The notes under the pieces: model-generated
Seen by the model: only the letters and a program-made list of their open reading frames with translations
Database searches by the model: none
What the model was told of the DNA's origin: nothing
Position numbers and translations under genes: made by a program
Shown: positions 7,745 through 16,730 of the stretch, piece by piece
How positions within the stretch are numbered: the stretch's first letter is position 1
Layout of the letters: every line of letters begins with the position of its first letter
From: JAUNST01 sp964452285
GTDB lineage: Bacteria; Patescibacteriota; Microgenomatia; UBA1400; PJMF01
Assembly: GCA_964452285.1 (NCBI GenBank)
Contig: CAYVKW010000001.1
Span: 1 to 58,823, forward strand
Length of the DNA stretch: 58,823 nucleotides
Direction of reading: 5' to 3'

Positions 7745-9897
7745 TTAATGTTTTGGTTTGACTACTACGTTCATAATCTTTTTGGGCACATAAATCAATT
7801 TCACCAACTCATTTTCCTCTAAATAAGGCTTCATCTTGCTCTCTTGCTGCACTTTCTCCCAAACCTTTTCCTGGTCATTCCACTCGGCCGGTCCAATTGA
7901 CACTTGTGCTCGCAATTTTCCGTTCACTTGCACCGGCAACTTAATCATTTCTTCTTCCATCAAAGTTTGTTCAGCTTTTGGCCAACCACTTTCAAACACA
8001 CTTGTTTCCTCATTCAAGCTTTGCCACAATTCTTCCGCAATATGTGGCGCCAAAGGCGCTAAAAGCTGTAATAATCGCCCATAATCTTTTTGCCAGACAG
8101 ATTCACCTTCTTGCATTTTATTCACCAAAATCATCAAACCAGAGACCACCGTATTAAATTTAAAATCTTCGATCTCTTCAGTCACTTTTGCTATTGTTTG
8201 ATGCAATAAAGTCGTATAAGGCAGTTTTTTCTTCGCCGCTTCTTCATCTTCGCTCTCCGCCCGCACTTTTTCTCTTAACTGCCAGACTTTTTCCAAAAAC
8301 TTGCGCACGCCCACCACGCCTTGTGTATTCCAAGCTGCTGGCTGCGCAAACGGTCCCATGAACATCTCGTAGACGCGCAAAGCATCTGCACCATAAGTTG
8401 CTGCAATTTCGTCTGGATTAATGACATTCCCCCACCGTTTACTCATTTTTCGTCCGTCTTCCGCCAGAATCAAGCCCACATGTTGTAATTTCGAAAACGG
8501 TTCTTTGGTCGATACAGCCCCGATATCATACAAAAATTTATGATAAAAACGAGCGTAAATTAAATGTCTAGTCGCATGCTCCGCTCCCCCCACATATAAA
8601 TCCACTGGCATCATTTCTTTTTCTTTCTCTTTCGACACCAGCTTTTCTTGGTTATGTGGATCTAAATAACGCAAATAATACCAAGAAGAGCCAGCCCATT
8701 GCGGCATCGTATTCGTTTCTCTTCTGGCTTTTTCTCCGCAAATAGGACAAGTTGTTTCTACCCACTCCGGAATTGTTGCCAATGGTGATTCACCAGTGCC
8801 AGACGGTTCATACTGTGCCACTTCTGGCAGTTTCAACGGTAAGTCTGACTCTGGCACCAAAACATTACCGCAATTTTTGCAATGAATCATCGGAATCGGT
8901 TCGCCCCAATAACGTTGGCGCGAGAAGACCCAATCTCTCAATTTATAACTCACTTTTTTCTCCGCACTATTAACGCATTCCAGATCAGCTACGATTTTCT
9001 CTCGCGCCTCCGTACTTTTTAAGCCGTCGTATTTACCGGAATTGATTAATATGCCGTCTTCTGTCATCGGCAGACTGTTTGTCTCGCTTTTCTTCTCTTC
9101 TGCCTTGGCTTGTTCATCCACGCGATTTTGCTTAATTACTTCTTTTATCGGTAAACTATATTTAGTCGCAAAAGCAAAATCGCGCTCATCATGAGCTGGT
9201 ACTGCCATTACTGCTCCCGTGCCATAATCACCCAAAACATAATCTGCCACCCATACCGGCACCTCTTCTTGATTTATCGGATTTATTGCCCACGCATCAG
9301 CCAATCGCACTCCTGTTTTCTCCCGCGTCATATCTGTTCTCTCACTCTCTTCTTTTTTCTCGCATTCGCTTATATAATCTTCCACTTCATCTCGATTTGT
9401 CACTTTTTCCAAAATCAGCCTTGCCTTCTCTGGCGCCATTACTACATAAGTTACTCCACTTAAAGTATCTGCTCTGGTCGTAAAAACTTCCAGTTTATTA
9501 GTTTGCACTTGCCCCGCTATTTTTATCTCAAACCGCACTTTCGCTCCCTCGCTTCTGCCAATCCAATTTTCCTGCATCACTTTGATTGACTGCTCCCAAT
9601 CCAATTCTTGCAAATCCTTGAGTAATCTATCCGCATATTTAGTAATTCTCAAATTCCATTGTCGCAAAGGTTTCTTCTCCACCACACTTCCGCACCGTTC
9701 GCAATGTCCATCTTCCAAATCTTCATTCGCCAAGCCGGTTTTACAAGAAGGGCACCAATTAATCGGCGCAAAATCCTCAAACGCCAATCTTTCTCCGTCA
9801 ATATCTCGCTTTTGCGCCTCCGTCAACTCCGCTTCCTTCTTTTTTCCAAATTTCTTTTCTATCAGCTTCTCAATCGGTTGCGCCTTGTCCAAGTCCG
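7745..9897 (-). CDS. leuS: Leucyl-tRNA synthetase (5' end lost in gap)
   Basis: About 717 residues of LeuRS, open into the N run at 9898. Visible are the zinc-type cysteines in INWCPSCKTGLANE and HCERCGS, NWIGRSEGA, the editing-domain motif FTTRADTLSG, the second zinc-like cluster around HCKNCG/TCPICG, and the catalytic KMSKRWGNVINPDEI (KMSKR in place of the commoner KMSKS). The anticodon-binding and C-terminal domains follow. The HIGH motif and start codon must lie in the gap. It attaches leucine to tRNA-Leu in the cytoplasm. The gene is probably intact in the organism; the truncation is an assembly effect. Confidence 0.93.
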
Positions 9898-9997
9898 NNN
9901 NNNNNNNNNNNNNNNNNNNNNNNNNNNNNNNNNNNNNNNNNNNNNNNNNNNNNNNNNNNNNNNNNNNNNNNNNNNNNNNNNNNNNNNNNNNNNNNNN
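9898..9997. other. Assembly gap (100 N)
   Basis: Exactly 100 unknown bases, a usual placeholder for a gap of undetermined size. It hides the 5' end of leuS and its promoter. Confidence 0.99.
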
Positions 9998-10063
9998 CTC
10001 TTATTATACCTTGATTTCACCCCAAAAATCGCCAGTAAATTCTCATTTTCTTTTCCCTTACAA

Positions 10064-10096
10064 ACAAAGCGGACTTGATTTTCATCAAGTCCGCTA
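10064..10096 (-). terminator. Terminator after DUF975 gene
   Basis: AGCGGACTTGAT pairs with ATCAAGTCCGCT across a short loop; on the - strand it is followed by TTTGTTT. It lies just after the stop of the gene at 10118-10747 and before the leuS gap. Confidence 0.75.
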
Positions 10097-10117
10097 ATCA
10101 CATTGTCTCTTAAAAAA

Positions 10118-10747
10118 CTAAGCTGCTACCTTAATTTCTTTCTTCTCCGTTTTCAATTCTTCATAATAATTTGCCAAAGTCGTCGTTATATATGGTGCCA
10201 ACCATAAATAACCAATACCGCAAGTCAAACTCGCCAATATTGCCCAGCCAATGAAGCTCAATTGCAAAACAAATAATTCCCATTTATGACCATCCATCAT
10301 TGCTTCAGACTTATCCAAAGCTTCTTTAAAACCTAATTTTTTATCATCGGTTAAAAGAAAAAACGCTTGACTATAAGCATAGCCCTTGATGATTCCAGGA
10401 ATAATAAAAAGTAGTGACCACAAGACAATTTTAAGCATCATCCATAAATAAAGCTTGATTGATGGGGTCAACATGTCACCAGTAAAACCTTCAAAAACAA
10501 TTTTCCACTCTACTTTTTCTCCTCGCATCAATCTCAAAAAATATTTACTCAAAGCATAGCATAACGGACCAGCTATCAATAAAGTTATCACTGTTCCCAC
10601 CCAAGAAAAACTATTACCCAAAGCATTGCTCAAACCGCTGGCCAAACCAACAATTACCATGTACACCAAAGTAAAAATTGCCGCATCCATCCATTTGCCA
10701 GCCAACTGCTTTTTCGCCGCCGCCTTTAATTCTGCTCGAGTTTTCAT
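10118..10747 (-). CDS. DUF975 family membrane protein
   Basis: The 209-aa protein begins with the family-typical amphipathic opening KTRAELKAAAKKQLAGKW. It then shows about five to six hydrophobic segments, with IIPGIIKGYAYSQAFFLL and the DKKLGFKEALDKSEAMMDGHKWELF loop that mark DUF975. These are integral cytoplasmic-membrane proteins of unknown role. ATG 10747 is preferred over an upstream TTG because GAAAGG precedes it at a workable distance. A TATAAT on the - strand (10813-10808) supplies a promoter, and the terminator hairpin makes it a single-gene unit. Confidence 0.8.
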   Translation of the reverse strand: MKTRAELKAAAKKQLAGKWMDAAIFTLVYMVIVGLASGLSNALGNSFSWVGTVITLLIAGPLCYALSKYFLRLMRGEKVEWKIVFEGFTGDMLTPSIKLYLWMMLKIVLWSLLFIIPGIIKGYAYSQAFFLLTDDKKLGFKEALDKSEAMMDGHKWELFVLQLSFIGWAILASLTCGIGYLWLAPYITTTLANYYEELKTEKKEIKVAA

Positions 10748-10874
10748 AAACTTCAACCTTTCTATTTATTTTCCTCCACTTTTTTCAATTGCACGCCAAA
10801 CATCACCATTATAACGGCTTTTAGCACAAAATACAATCCAATTTTTAACTTTTTTTGACCTTTTACAAAATCCA

Positions 10875-12494
10875 CTAAACCAGACTTTTACCTGTCATTT
10901 CTCTCGGCTTTGGCACACTCATCAATTTCAGTATTGTTGGCGCTACATCAGACAATAATGCTTCTTCATGCGTCAATTTGTCAATTTTCACTCCTTTTGC
11001 CGGTATCACCACTAGCGGCACCGGATTAATCGTGTGCGCCGTCAATGCGGCGCCCGTTTCCCGATCGCACATTTCTTCCGCATTGCCATGATCAGCCGTG
11101 ATTATCACCGTGTATCCACTTTTTGTTGCCATTGGCACCACTTCACTTAAGGCCTTGTCAATCGTCTCCACTCCTTTGATCGTCGCTGGAATATTACTCG
11201 TGTGTCCCACCATATCTGCATTACATAAATTGGTGGCAATAAAATCATAGGTACCAAAATGTAATTCTTGGAGCAAGCGCGCCGCGATATCAGGCGTTCG
11301 CATCTGCGGCTTTTGATCATGAGTTTTGATATCGGAATAAGAATCGATCATTAATCGATCTTCTCCTTCAAAAGCCGCCTCTCTTTTCGCATTGAAGAAA
11401 AAAGTCAGATGAGCGAATTTTTCCGTTTCCGTCACTCTAAGCTGTTTTTTCTTATTTTTACTCAACACTTCTCCTAGAGTATTTTTTAATTCTTCTTGCG
11501 GATAGGCCACCAAAACCCGATATTCTGGTTTGTAATTGGTCATCGTCACCATCTCCAAATCCGCTTCATCTTTTTTAGTTAGAATTCTTTCTGTCAGTTG
11601 ACGCGTCCGATCATTGCGGAAATTGGCAAAAATCACTGCATCATGAGTCGAGATTGCTCCCACTTCGCCAGCATCGTCAATTTCAATCAAGGCTGGCTCT
11701 ATAAATTCATCCGTCACTCCATTTTCATAGGCTGCCTTTATCGCTTCTTCCGCTGACTTAAAAACTGGATGTTTATCTTTTACCCCTTCCAAAACTTCAA
11801 AAGCTTTATCAGTCCTCTCCCAATTGTGATCTCGATCCATCGCATAATAGCGACCAGAAATAGAAGCAATCTGCCCCACTCCAATTTCTTTCATATAATC
11901 TTGCAATTCTTGCACATACTGCAAAGCACTTTTTGGCAATGTATCGCGCCCATCAGTAAAAACGTGCACAAAAATTCTCTTCAAACCATATAGCTTCGCC
12001 GCTTTTAATAAAGAAAACACATGATCTTCATGCGCATGCACTCCGCCAGGAGAAATCAATCCTTGGATATGCAACACTGAATTGTTTTTTTTCACATGCT
12101 CAAAAGCTTGAATAAAAGCGGGATTATTGAAAAAAGTTTCATTGGCAATGGCTTTATTAATTTTCACCAAATCTTGAAAAAGCACTCTTCCAGCACCAAT
12201 AGTTAGATGATTTACTTCTGAAGTGCCCATTTGCCCTTCTGGTAAACCCACCGCTTCTCCAGCTGCCGCCACCACTGCTTTTGTGGCAGAAGTTGCCCAC
12301 AACTTCTGCCAAAATGGCGTTTTTGCCAATTCAATTGCGTTTCCTTTGTAAGCTGGCGCCAAACCCCAACCATCCATGATAATCAAGAGCACTTTGCTTG
12401 GCGCCAGCTCATGTCTTTCATCTTTTTTATTTAGACTTTTTTTATTCAAAACCTTATTTTTTTCAATTTGCATAGCTACTTTATTACTTTGCAC
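10875..12494 (-). CDS. gpmI: 2,3-bisphosphoglycerate-independent phosphoglycerate mutase
   Basis: The protein (539 aa from GTG 12494, or 532 from ATG 12473) carries the alkaline-phosphatase-superfamily metal site LLIIMDGWGLAP and the phosphoserine segment QMGTSEVNH (usually QMGNSEVGH), then HAHEDHV, TDGRDTLP, ISGRYYAMDRDHNWER and ITADHGNAEEM. It interconverts 3- and 2-phosphoglycerate using two Mn ions, in lower glycolysis. Neither start has a good SD. It lies just downstream of enolase, the next enzyme in the pathway, so the two are probably cotranscribed. The N-terminal ~30 residues are an uncharacteristic Lys-rich extension. Confidence 0.93.
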   Translation of the reverse strand: MQSNKVAMQIEKNKVLNKKSLNKKDERHELAPSKVLLIIMDGWGLAPAYKGNAIELAKTPFWQKLWATSATKAVVAAAGEAVGLPEGQMGTSEVNHLTIGAGRVLFQDLVKINKAIANETFFNNPAFIQAFEHVKKNNSVLHIQGLISPGGVHAHEDHVFSLLKAAKLYGLKRIFVHVFTDGRDTLPKSALQYVQELQDYMKEIGVGQIASISGRYYAMDRDHNWERTDKAFEVLEGVKDKHPVFKSAEEAIKAAYENGVTDEFIEPALIEIDDAGEVGAISTHDAVIFANFRNDRTRQLTERILTKKDEADLEMVTMTNYKPEYRVLVAYPQEELKNTLGEVLSKNKKKQLRVTETEKFAHLTFFFNAKREAAFEGEDRLMIDSYSDIKTHDQKPQMRTPDIAARLLQELHFGTYDFIATNLCNADMVGHTSNIPATIKGVETIDKALSEVVPMATKSGYTVIITADHGNAEEMCDRETGAALTAHTINPVPLVVIPAKGVKIDKLTHEEALLSDVAPTILKLMSVPKPREMTGKSLV

Positions 12495-12547
12495 TTTCTT
12501 GATTTTTTATCTTTTAATCACGCGAAAAACGGTCAACTTCCCTCTTA

Positions 12548-13840
12548 TTATTTCCCAAAAGGAAATTTGGCATAACTCGCTTTTTCGCCCAACTCTTTTT
12601 CAATCACCATTAGACGATTGTATTTCGCGATTCTTTCACTTCGGCACAAAGAACCAGTTTTAATTTGTCCTGTCCCCGCTCCCACCACAAAATCAGCAAT
12701 AAAGCTATCTTCTGTCTCGCCAGAGCGATGTGACACCACTGCTGTGTAACCATGAGCTTTAGCCAGTTGAATTGCTTCGATGGTTTCGCTCACTGTCCCG
12801 ATTTGATTCAATTTAATCAAAATCGAGTTTGCCGCCTTCATTTCAATTCCTTTTTGCAAACGCACTGGATTGGTTACAAAAAGGTCATCGCCTACAATTT
12901 GCAATCTCTCTCCCAATTTAGCCGTTTTTTCTACAAAACCTTCCCAATCATCTTCCGCTAGACCATCTTCAATTGATACAATCGGATATTTATCCAACCA
13001 CATCGCATAGCGCTCGATTAATTCTTGGCTAGTCAATTTCTTACCCTCTGTCGCCAAATTATACTTTCCTTCCTCGGCTAAATAAAATTCTGACGCGGCT
13101 GGATCCAAAGCAATCGCCACCTGTTTTCCTGGCTCATAGCCAGCCGCTTTGATCGCTTCCACCATTAATTCTAAAGGTGCTTCATTAGTGCCCAATGATG
13201 GAGCATAACCGCCCTCGTCGCCAACGCTAGTCGCAAAGCCACGCGCCGCCAATAATTTTCCCAATTTGTGAAAAACTTCCGCTCCATAGCGGACCGCTTC
13301 GGCCATTGTCGGCGCGCCCACTGGCATCACCATAAATTCTTGCATATCAGAAGACTTGCTTGCATGTTTACCACCATTAAGCACGTTCATCATTGGAATC
13401 GGCAAAGTATAATGGTCAGTTTGATTACCGAAAAGTTCAGCTATATATTGATACAAAGGCTCATTTTTACTCAAAGCGCCGGCTTTGGTTACTGCCATTG
13501 ACACTGATAAAATCGCATTTGCACCCAATTTACCTTTATTTTCTGTTCCATCCAAAGCCAACATTTTTTCATCAATGGCTTTCTGCTCCGTCACTTCCAT
13601 GCCCACCAAAGCCGGCGCAATTATTTCATTCACATTTGCCACCGCCTTTAAGACACCTTTACCGCCATAGCGACTCGCATCGCCATCTCTCAGTTCCACT
13701 GCTTCATGCGAACCAGTTGACGCTCCAGAAGGTACTCCTGAAACCGCCGTCACCCCGTTTTCCAGAGTTAAAGTCGTCCACACTGTTGGATTCCCTCTGG
13801 AATCCAAAATCTCTTGTGCCACAATTGTTTTAATTTTCAT
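12548..13840 (-). CDS. eno: Enolase
   Basis: The 430-aa protein has normal length and all landmarks: EILDSRGNPTVW at the N terminus, the mobile loop SGASTGSHEAVELRDGD, SVGDEGGYAP, the metal ligands in IALDPAASEF, SIEDGLAEDDW and VGDDLFVTN, and the catalytic lysine/histidine region ILIKLNQIGTVSE and SHRSGETED. It dehydrates 2-phosphoglycerate to PEP. The start is supported by AAAGGCGG, and a TATAAT (13895-13890) predicts a 43-base leader. It stands upstream of gpmI on the same strand, 53 bases apart, as a glycolytic pair. Confidence 0.96.
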   Translation of the reverse strand: MKIKTIVAQEILDSRGNPTVWTTLTLENGVTAVSGVPSGASTGSHEAVELRDGDASRYGGKGVLKAVANVNEIIAPALVGMEVTEQKAIDEKMLALDGTENKGKLGANAILSVSMAVTKAGALSKNEPLYQYIAELFGNQTDHYTLPIPMMNVLNGGKHASKSSDMQEFMVMPVGAPTMAEAVRYGAEVFHKLGKLLAARGFATSVGDEGGYAPSLGTNEAPLELMVEAIKAAGYEPGKQVAIALDPAASEFYLAEEGKYNLATEGKKLTSQELIERYAMWLDKYPIVSIEDGLAEDDWEGFVEKTAKLGERLQIVGDDLFVTNPVRLQKGIEMKAANSILIKLNQIGTVSETIEAIQLAKAHGYTAVVSHRSGETEDSFIADFVVGAGTGQIKTGSLCRSERIAKYNRLMVIEKELGEKASYAKFPFGK

Positions 13841-13956
13841 CGTTCCGCCTTTCTTTTTTTCTTATTATCTTCCCCTATCAAACCCCACTATTATAAACCA
13901 TTTTTGCTTTTTCGCTTTGTCAATTCTTCTCTCTTCTCGCTCCGTGATTTTGCTCT

Positions 13957-14430
13957 CTACTCTATTACCTTCACCACTTGTGCCACCCAATAATTAGCTG
14001 CAATCGGAGTTTCTTCATCATAAGTTACTGCCACCGTTTCTCCCAAAAGTAGACCTTTTTCGCCTGTAATCATTTGTGCATCCGTCGTCAAAAAATTCAA
14101 TTCTTTTTTTTCATGAGTTAAGATAGTAATATTATTCATTGTTGCCTCTATCAACTCTCCTATCGTCACTGTCAGCACCGTCTCTGTCGCTCCCGTGGTT
14201 GCCTCATCATTAAATTCTCCACCTTCAGCCAGCTTTTGAGCACTGGTACTTTCACTCGTCGGTTGGACCATTGTCCTCTCGTCAGGTGCTACTATTACCG
14301 TTTCCGGCATCGTTATTGACGTCTGTGCTTTTTCTTTTTGTTGCTTTTCCAAATATTGTCTCCAACCACCTACACCTACTACTGCGCCCAGTAAAATCAA
14401 TAAAACTATTGTCCAGATTTTTCTTTGCAT
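13957..14430 (-). CDS. Membrane-anchored hypothetical protein, 157 aa
   Basis: An N-terminal uncleaved-type signal anchor (residues about 5-23, WTIVLLILLGAVVGVGG) is followed by a charged linker and a Ser/Thr/Glu-rich extracytoplasmic region. The C-terminal ~70 residues form a compact strand-rich domain (VLTVTIGELIEATMNNITILT onward) that resembles a small beta domain. I do not recognise a family. It begins three bases after the preceding Excalibur-domain gene, so the two and the 39-aa gene before them form an operon of surface proteins. Confidence 0.65.
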   Translation of the reverse strand: MQRKIWTIVLLILLGAVVGVGGWRQYLEKQQKEKAQTSITMPETVIVAPDERTMVQPTSESTSAQKLAEGGEFNDEATTGATETVLTVTIGELIEATMNNITILTHEKKELNFLTTDAQMITGEKGLLLGETVAVTYDEETPIAANYWVAQVVKVIE

Positions 14431-14433
14431 CTT

Positions 14434-14841
14434 TTATTTACTCTTAGGCAAACTTTCACAAGCCTTTCCGTCTTTATCTCCGTCCAAACCATTTACGTCT
14501 CCGCTTACTCCTCCAGCATTCTCAAAGAAAGTTTGCGCCGCTTCTTGCGTTTCAAAGTCGTCACAATTGTATTCATTAGTTTTCTTTCCACCGCTAGTAA
14601 CAATATTACCCTCTTTATCCCGCATCACGTCCCCATTATTATCTCTTTCCACTTTTGCATCGCTCCAAGATTCTCCCGCTAGCACTTTGCCCAAATCCCA
14701 ATCATTGTTTGTCGACTCTAAACCCAGAGCCGCCACTAAAATCACCAAAATCGCCGCTAAACCACCTTTTAGCCAGCCCCCATTTTTCCCATTAGCCGCA
14801 CTGCTAAGTGATGATAATTTTTTTATTTTTGGTAACGCCAT
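14434..14841 (-). CDS. Excalibur calcium-binding domain protein
   Basis: The 135-aa protein has a membrane anchor at about residues 24-42 (GLAAILVILVAALGLES) and a C-terminal Excalibur domain, with NCDDFETQEAAQTFF and NGLDGDKDGKACE. That is the Cys...DxDxDGxxCE pattern that binds calcium and is stabilised by a disulfide. Such proteins act outside the cytoplasmic membrane, often with nucleases or adhesins, but this one has no second catalytic domain. An SD (AAGGAG) precedes the ATG. It is the middle gene of a three-gene operon. Confidence 0.8.
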   Translation of the reverse strand: MALPKIKKLSSLSSAANGKNGGWLKGGLAAILVILVAALGLESTNNDWDLGKVLAGESWSDAKVERDNNGDVMRDKEGNIVTSGGKKTNEYNCDDFETQEAAQTFFENAGGVSGDVNGLDGDKDGKACESLPKSK

Positions 14842-14853
14842 CGTTTCTCCTTT

Positions 14854-14973
14854 TTAGATTCCCAAAAAAGAATCAAACATATTAGCACTGTACATCAAGT
14901 ATAATACCACCACGATTAATAGTCCAATCACAATTAAACGGACCGCTTTTTTATCTTGTATTTTTCTTGCCAT
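14854..14973 (-). CDS. 39-aa single-span membrane protein
   Basis: A short ORF starting MARKIQDKKAVRL, followed by one membrane segment (about residues 13-28) and a tail ending in MFDSFLGI. It follows the positive-inside pattern, with Lys/Arg before the helix. The extended -10 TGTTATAAT ends exactly six bases before the ATG, predicting a leaderless transcript, and the stop is 12 bases before the start of the Excalibur gene, whose SD lies in between. The precise promoter-ATG spacing and operon position argue that it is translated. Function is unknown. Confidence 0.6.
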   Translation of the reverse strand: MARKIQDKKAVRLIVIGLLIVVVLYLMYSANMFDSFLGI

Positions 14974-14985
14974 AGGCTCATTATA
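14974..14985 (-). promoter_or_regulatory. Extended -10 placed for leaderless mRNA
   Basis: TATAAT at 14985-14980 with TG one base upstream (TGnTATAAT). The ATG at 14973 follows after six bases, so transcription would start at the A of the start codon. There is no SD. Confidence 0.65.
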
Positions 14986-15061
14986 ACACAAAATTATTTA
15001 TTCCTATTAAAGTCATTACGACGCTGACAGCCAGACTGTCTAACTGCCGTCAACTAAAAAA

Positions 15062-16621
15062 TTAAGAGCAAAAAAACTCCGCTTCTTTATCATCAATCCT
15101 CAAATTTCGACTCGCCACCGCTTGATAAAAACTTTTTTCATGACTGACCAAAATCACCGTTCCAGTAAAATCTTGAATCGCCTTTTGCAAGGCCTCTTTT
15201 GCCACTGTATCCAGATGATTAGTCGGTTCATCCAAAATTAGCACATTGCTTTTTTTCAGCATCATTAAAGTCAATTTCACTTTCGCTTGCTCTCCTCCAC
15301 TCAAACTCGCCAAGCGCGAATTCACTAACTCTTTTTTTACTCCTGCTTGTGCCAACCGCGCTCTTACTTGACTTTGCGTTAATTCGGGAAAAGCTAGCCA
15401 TACCACTTGTAAAGGCGTCATTAGTGGATCTTGCCATTTTAAATCTTGTTCAAAATAATTGACTACCGCCCCTCTCGCCCACTTGGTTTTGCCAGCTAGC
15501 GCCGGCAACTGTCCCAACATTGTCTTTAGCAAAGTCGATTTTCCAATTCCATTAAAACCAGTAATTACCACTTTTTCTCCGGCTCGCACTTGCCAATTTA
15601 TCGGCGGTAGTAACGCCTTGTCATAGCCAATCAGCAAATTTTCCGTTTCTACCGCCATTCCTGCCAGCGCCGACACTTCTCCAAAGCTAAATCTTGTCAA
15701 TGTTTGTTTTTCTGTCGGCGCTTCCACTCTCACCAGTCTGTTTAGCATTTTTTGGCGACTTTGCGCTTGCTTAGCAGTCGCCGTCCGCACTCCGTTTTTC
15801 GCAATATACGTTTCAGTTTTGGCAATCATTTTTTGCTGTTTATCATAAGCTCTCTTCTGCGTCATTTGTTCCAATTCTCTCTGTCTGCAATAAGCGTCAT
15901 AATTCCCTCGATACTTTCTTAGTTTTCCTTTCTCTAAAGCCACAATTTCTTGCGCGATTTTATTCACAAAATCCATATCATGAGATATTAGAAAAAACGC
16001 GCCCGCAAATTTTTGTAAATAGTCCGCCAACCAAGCCACGTGTTCTTTATCCAAAAAATTCGTTGGTTCATCAAGCAAAATTACTTCTGGATTCTCCAGC
16101 AGTAATTTTGCCAAAATCAACTTTACCCTTTGTCCGCCACTAATCTCCCCTATTTTCCGCTCCAAGCCCACTTGCATTAGACCTAACCCCGCCGCTATTC
16201 GCCGTATTCTCAAATCCAATTTTTCAAATTCCGCTTCCTGCAATTTTCTTTGTTGCTGTAAAACTTTCTTGAGCAACTTTTCATTGTACGCCGTTTCCAA
16301 TTCTGCCAAATTGGCGTTTAAATCCGCATTCAAGTCATACAAATCTTGATACGCTTCCCGCAAATACGCTCCCAAACTCATCTTCTCAGCCAATTTGGCA
16401 TATTGGTCCAAATAGCCCACTCTCACCTTCTCGTCCCATGCCACTTTTCCCGCATCCGCCTCCATTTCTCCTGTCATGATTTTAATCAAAGTGCTTTTTC
16501 CGATACCATTCGGCCCCACTAGCACCGCATGTTCATGCAGATTTAATTCAAAGTCAGCCTCCTCATACAAAAGTTTCTCACCAAAACGCTGATTTAAACC
16601 ACTAATTTTCAATAAACTCAT
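15062..16621 (-). CDS. ABC-F family ATPase
   Basis: The 519-aa protein has two ABC ATPase domains and no membrane segments, the ABC-F layout. Domain 1 has Walker A GPNGIGKST, signature ISGGQRVKL and Walker B ILLDEPTNFLD. The linker (about 235-300) is charged and helical (PtIM-like). Domain 2 has GFNGIGKST, LSGGEQAKVKL and LILDEPTNHLD. ABC-F proteins act on the ribosome, in translation rescue or antibiotic protection; which member this is cannot be told, though the architecture is like EttA/Uup/YdiF. It starts 110 bases from the far end of the CRISPR array. Confidence 0.88.
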   Translation of the reverse strand: MSLLKISGLNQRFGEKLLYEEADFELNLHEHAVLVGPNGIGKSTLIKIMTGEMEADAGKVAWDEKVRVGYLDQYAKLAEKMSLGAYLREAYQDLYDLNADLNANLAELETAYNEKLLKKVLQQQRKLQEAEFEKLDLRIRRIAAGLGLMQVGLERKIGEISGGQRVKLILAKLLLENPEVILLDEPTNFLDKEHVAWLADYLQKFAGAFFLISHDMDFVNKIAQEIVALEKGKLRKYRGNYDAYCRQRELEQMTQKRAYDKQQKMIAKTETYIAKNGVRTATAKQAQSRQKMLNRLVRVEAPTEKQTLTRFSFGEVSALAGMAVETENLLIGYDKALLPPINWQVRAGEKVVITGFNGIGKSTLLKTMLGQLPALAGKTKWARGAVVNYFEQDLKWQDPLMTPLQVVWLAFPELTQSQVRARLAQAGVKKELVNSRLASLSGGEQAKVKLTLMMLKKSNVLILDEPTNHLDTVAKEALQKAIQDFTGTVILVSHEKSFYQAVASRNLRIDDKEAEFFCS

Positions 16622-16730
16622 TTATTACGCTCTCTTTTTTTCAAAAAAATTACCCAAGTCTCTTATTTTATCAGAGAAAAACCCTTTTCTTCCATTCTTT
16701 TCTTTATCAATAGTCAAAGTCTCACTTGCC

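Noticed and set aside
9862..10101. Open frames spanning the 100-N gap
   Set aside because: They exist only because N codons are read as open; they are not evidence of genes.
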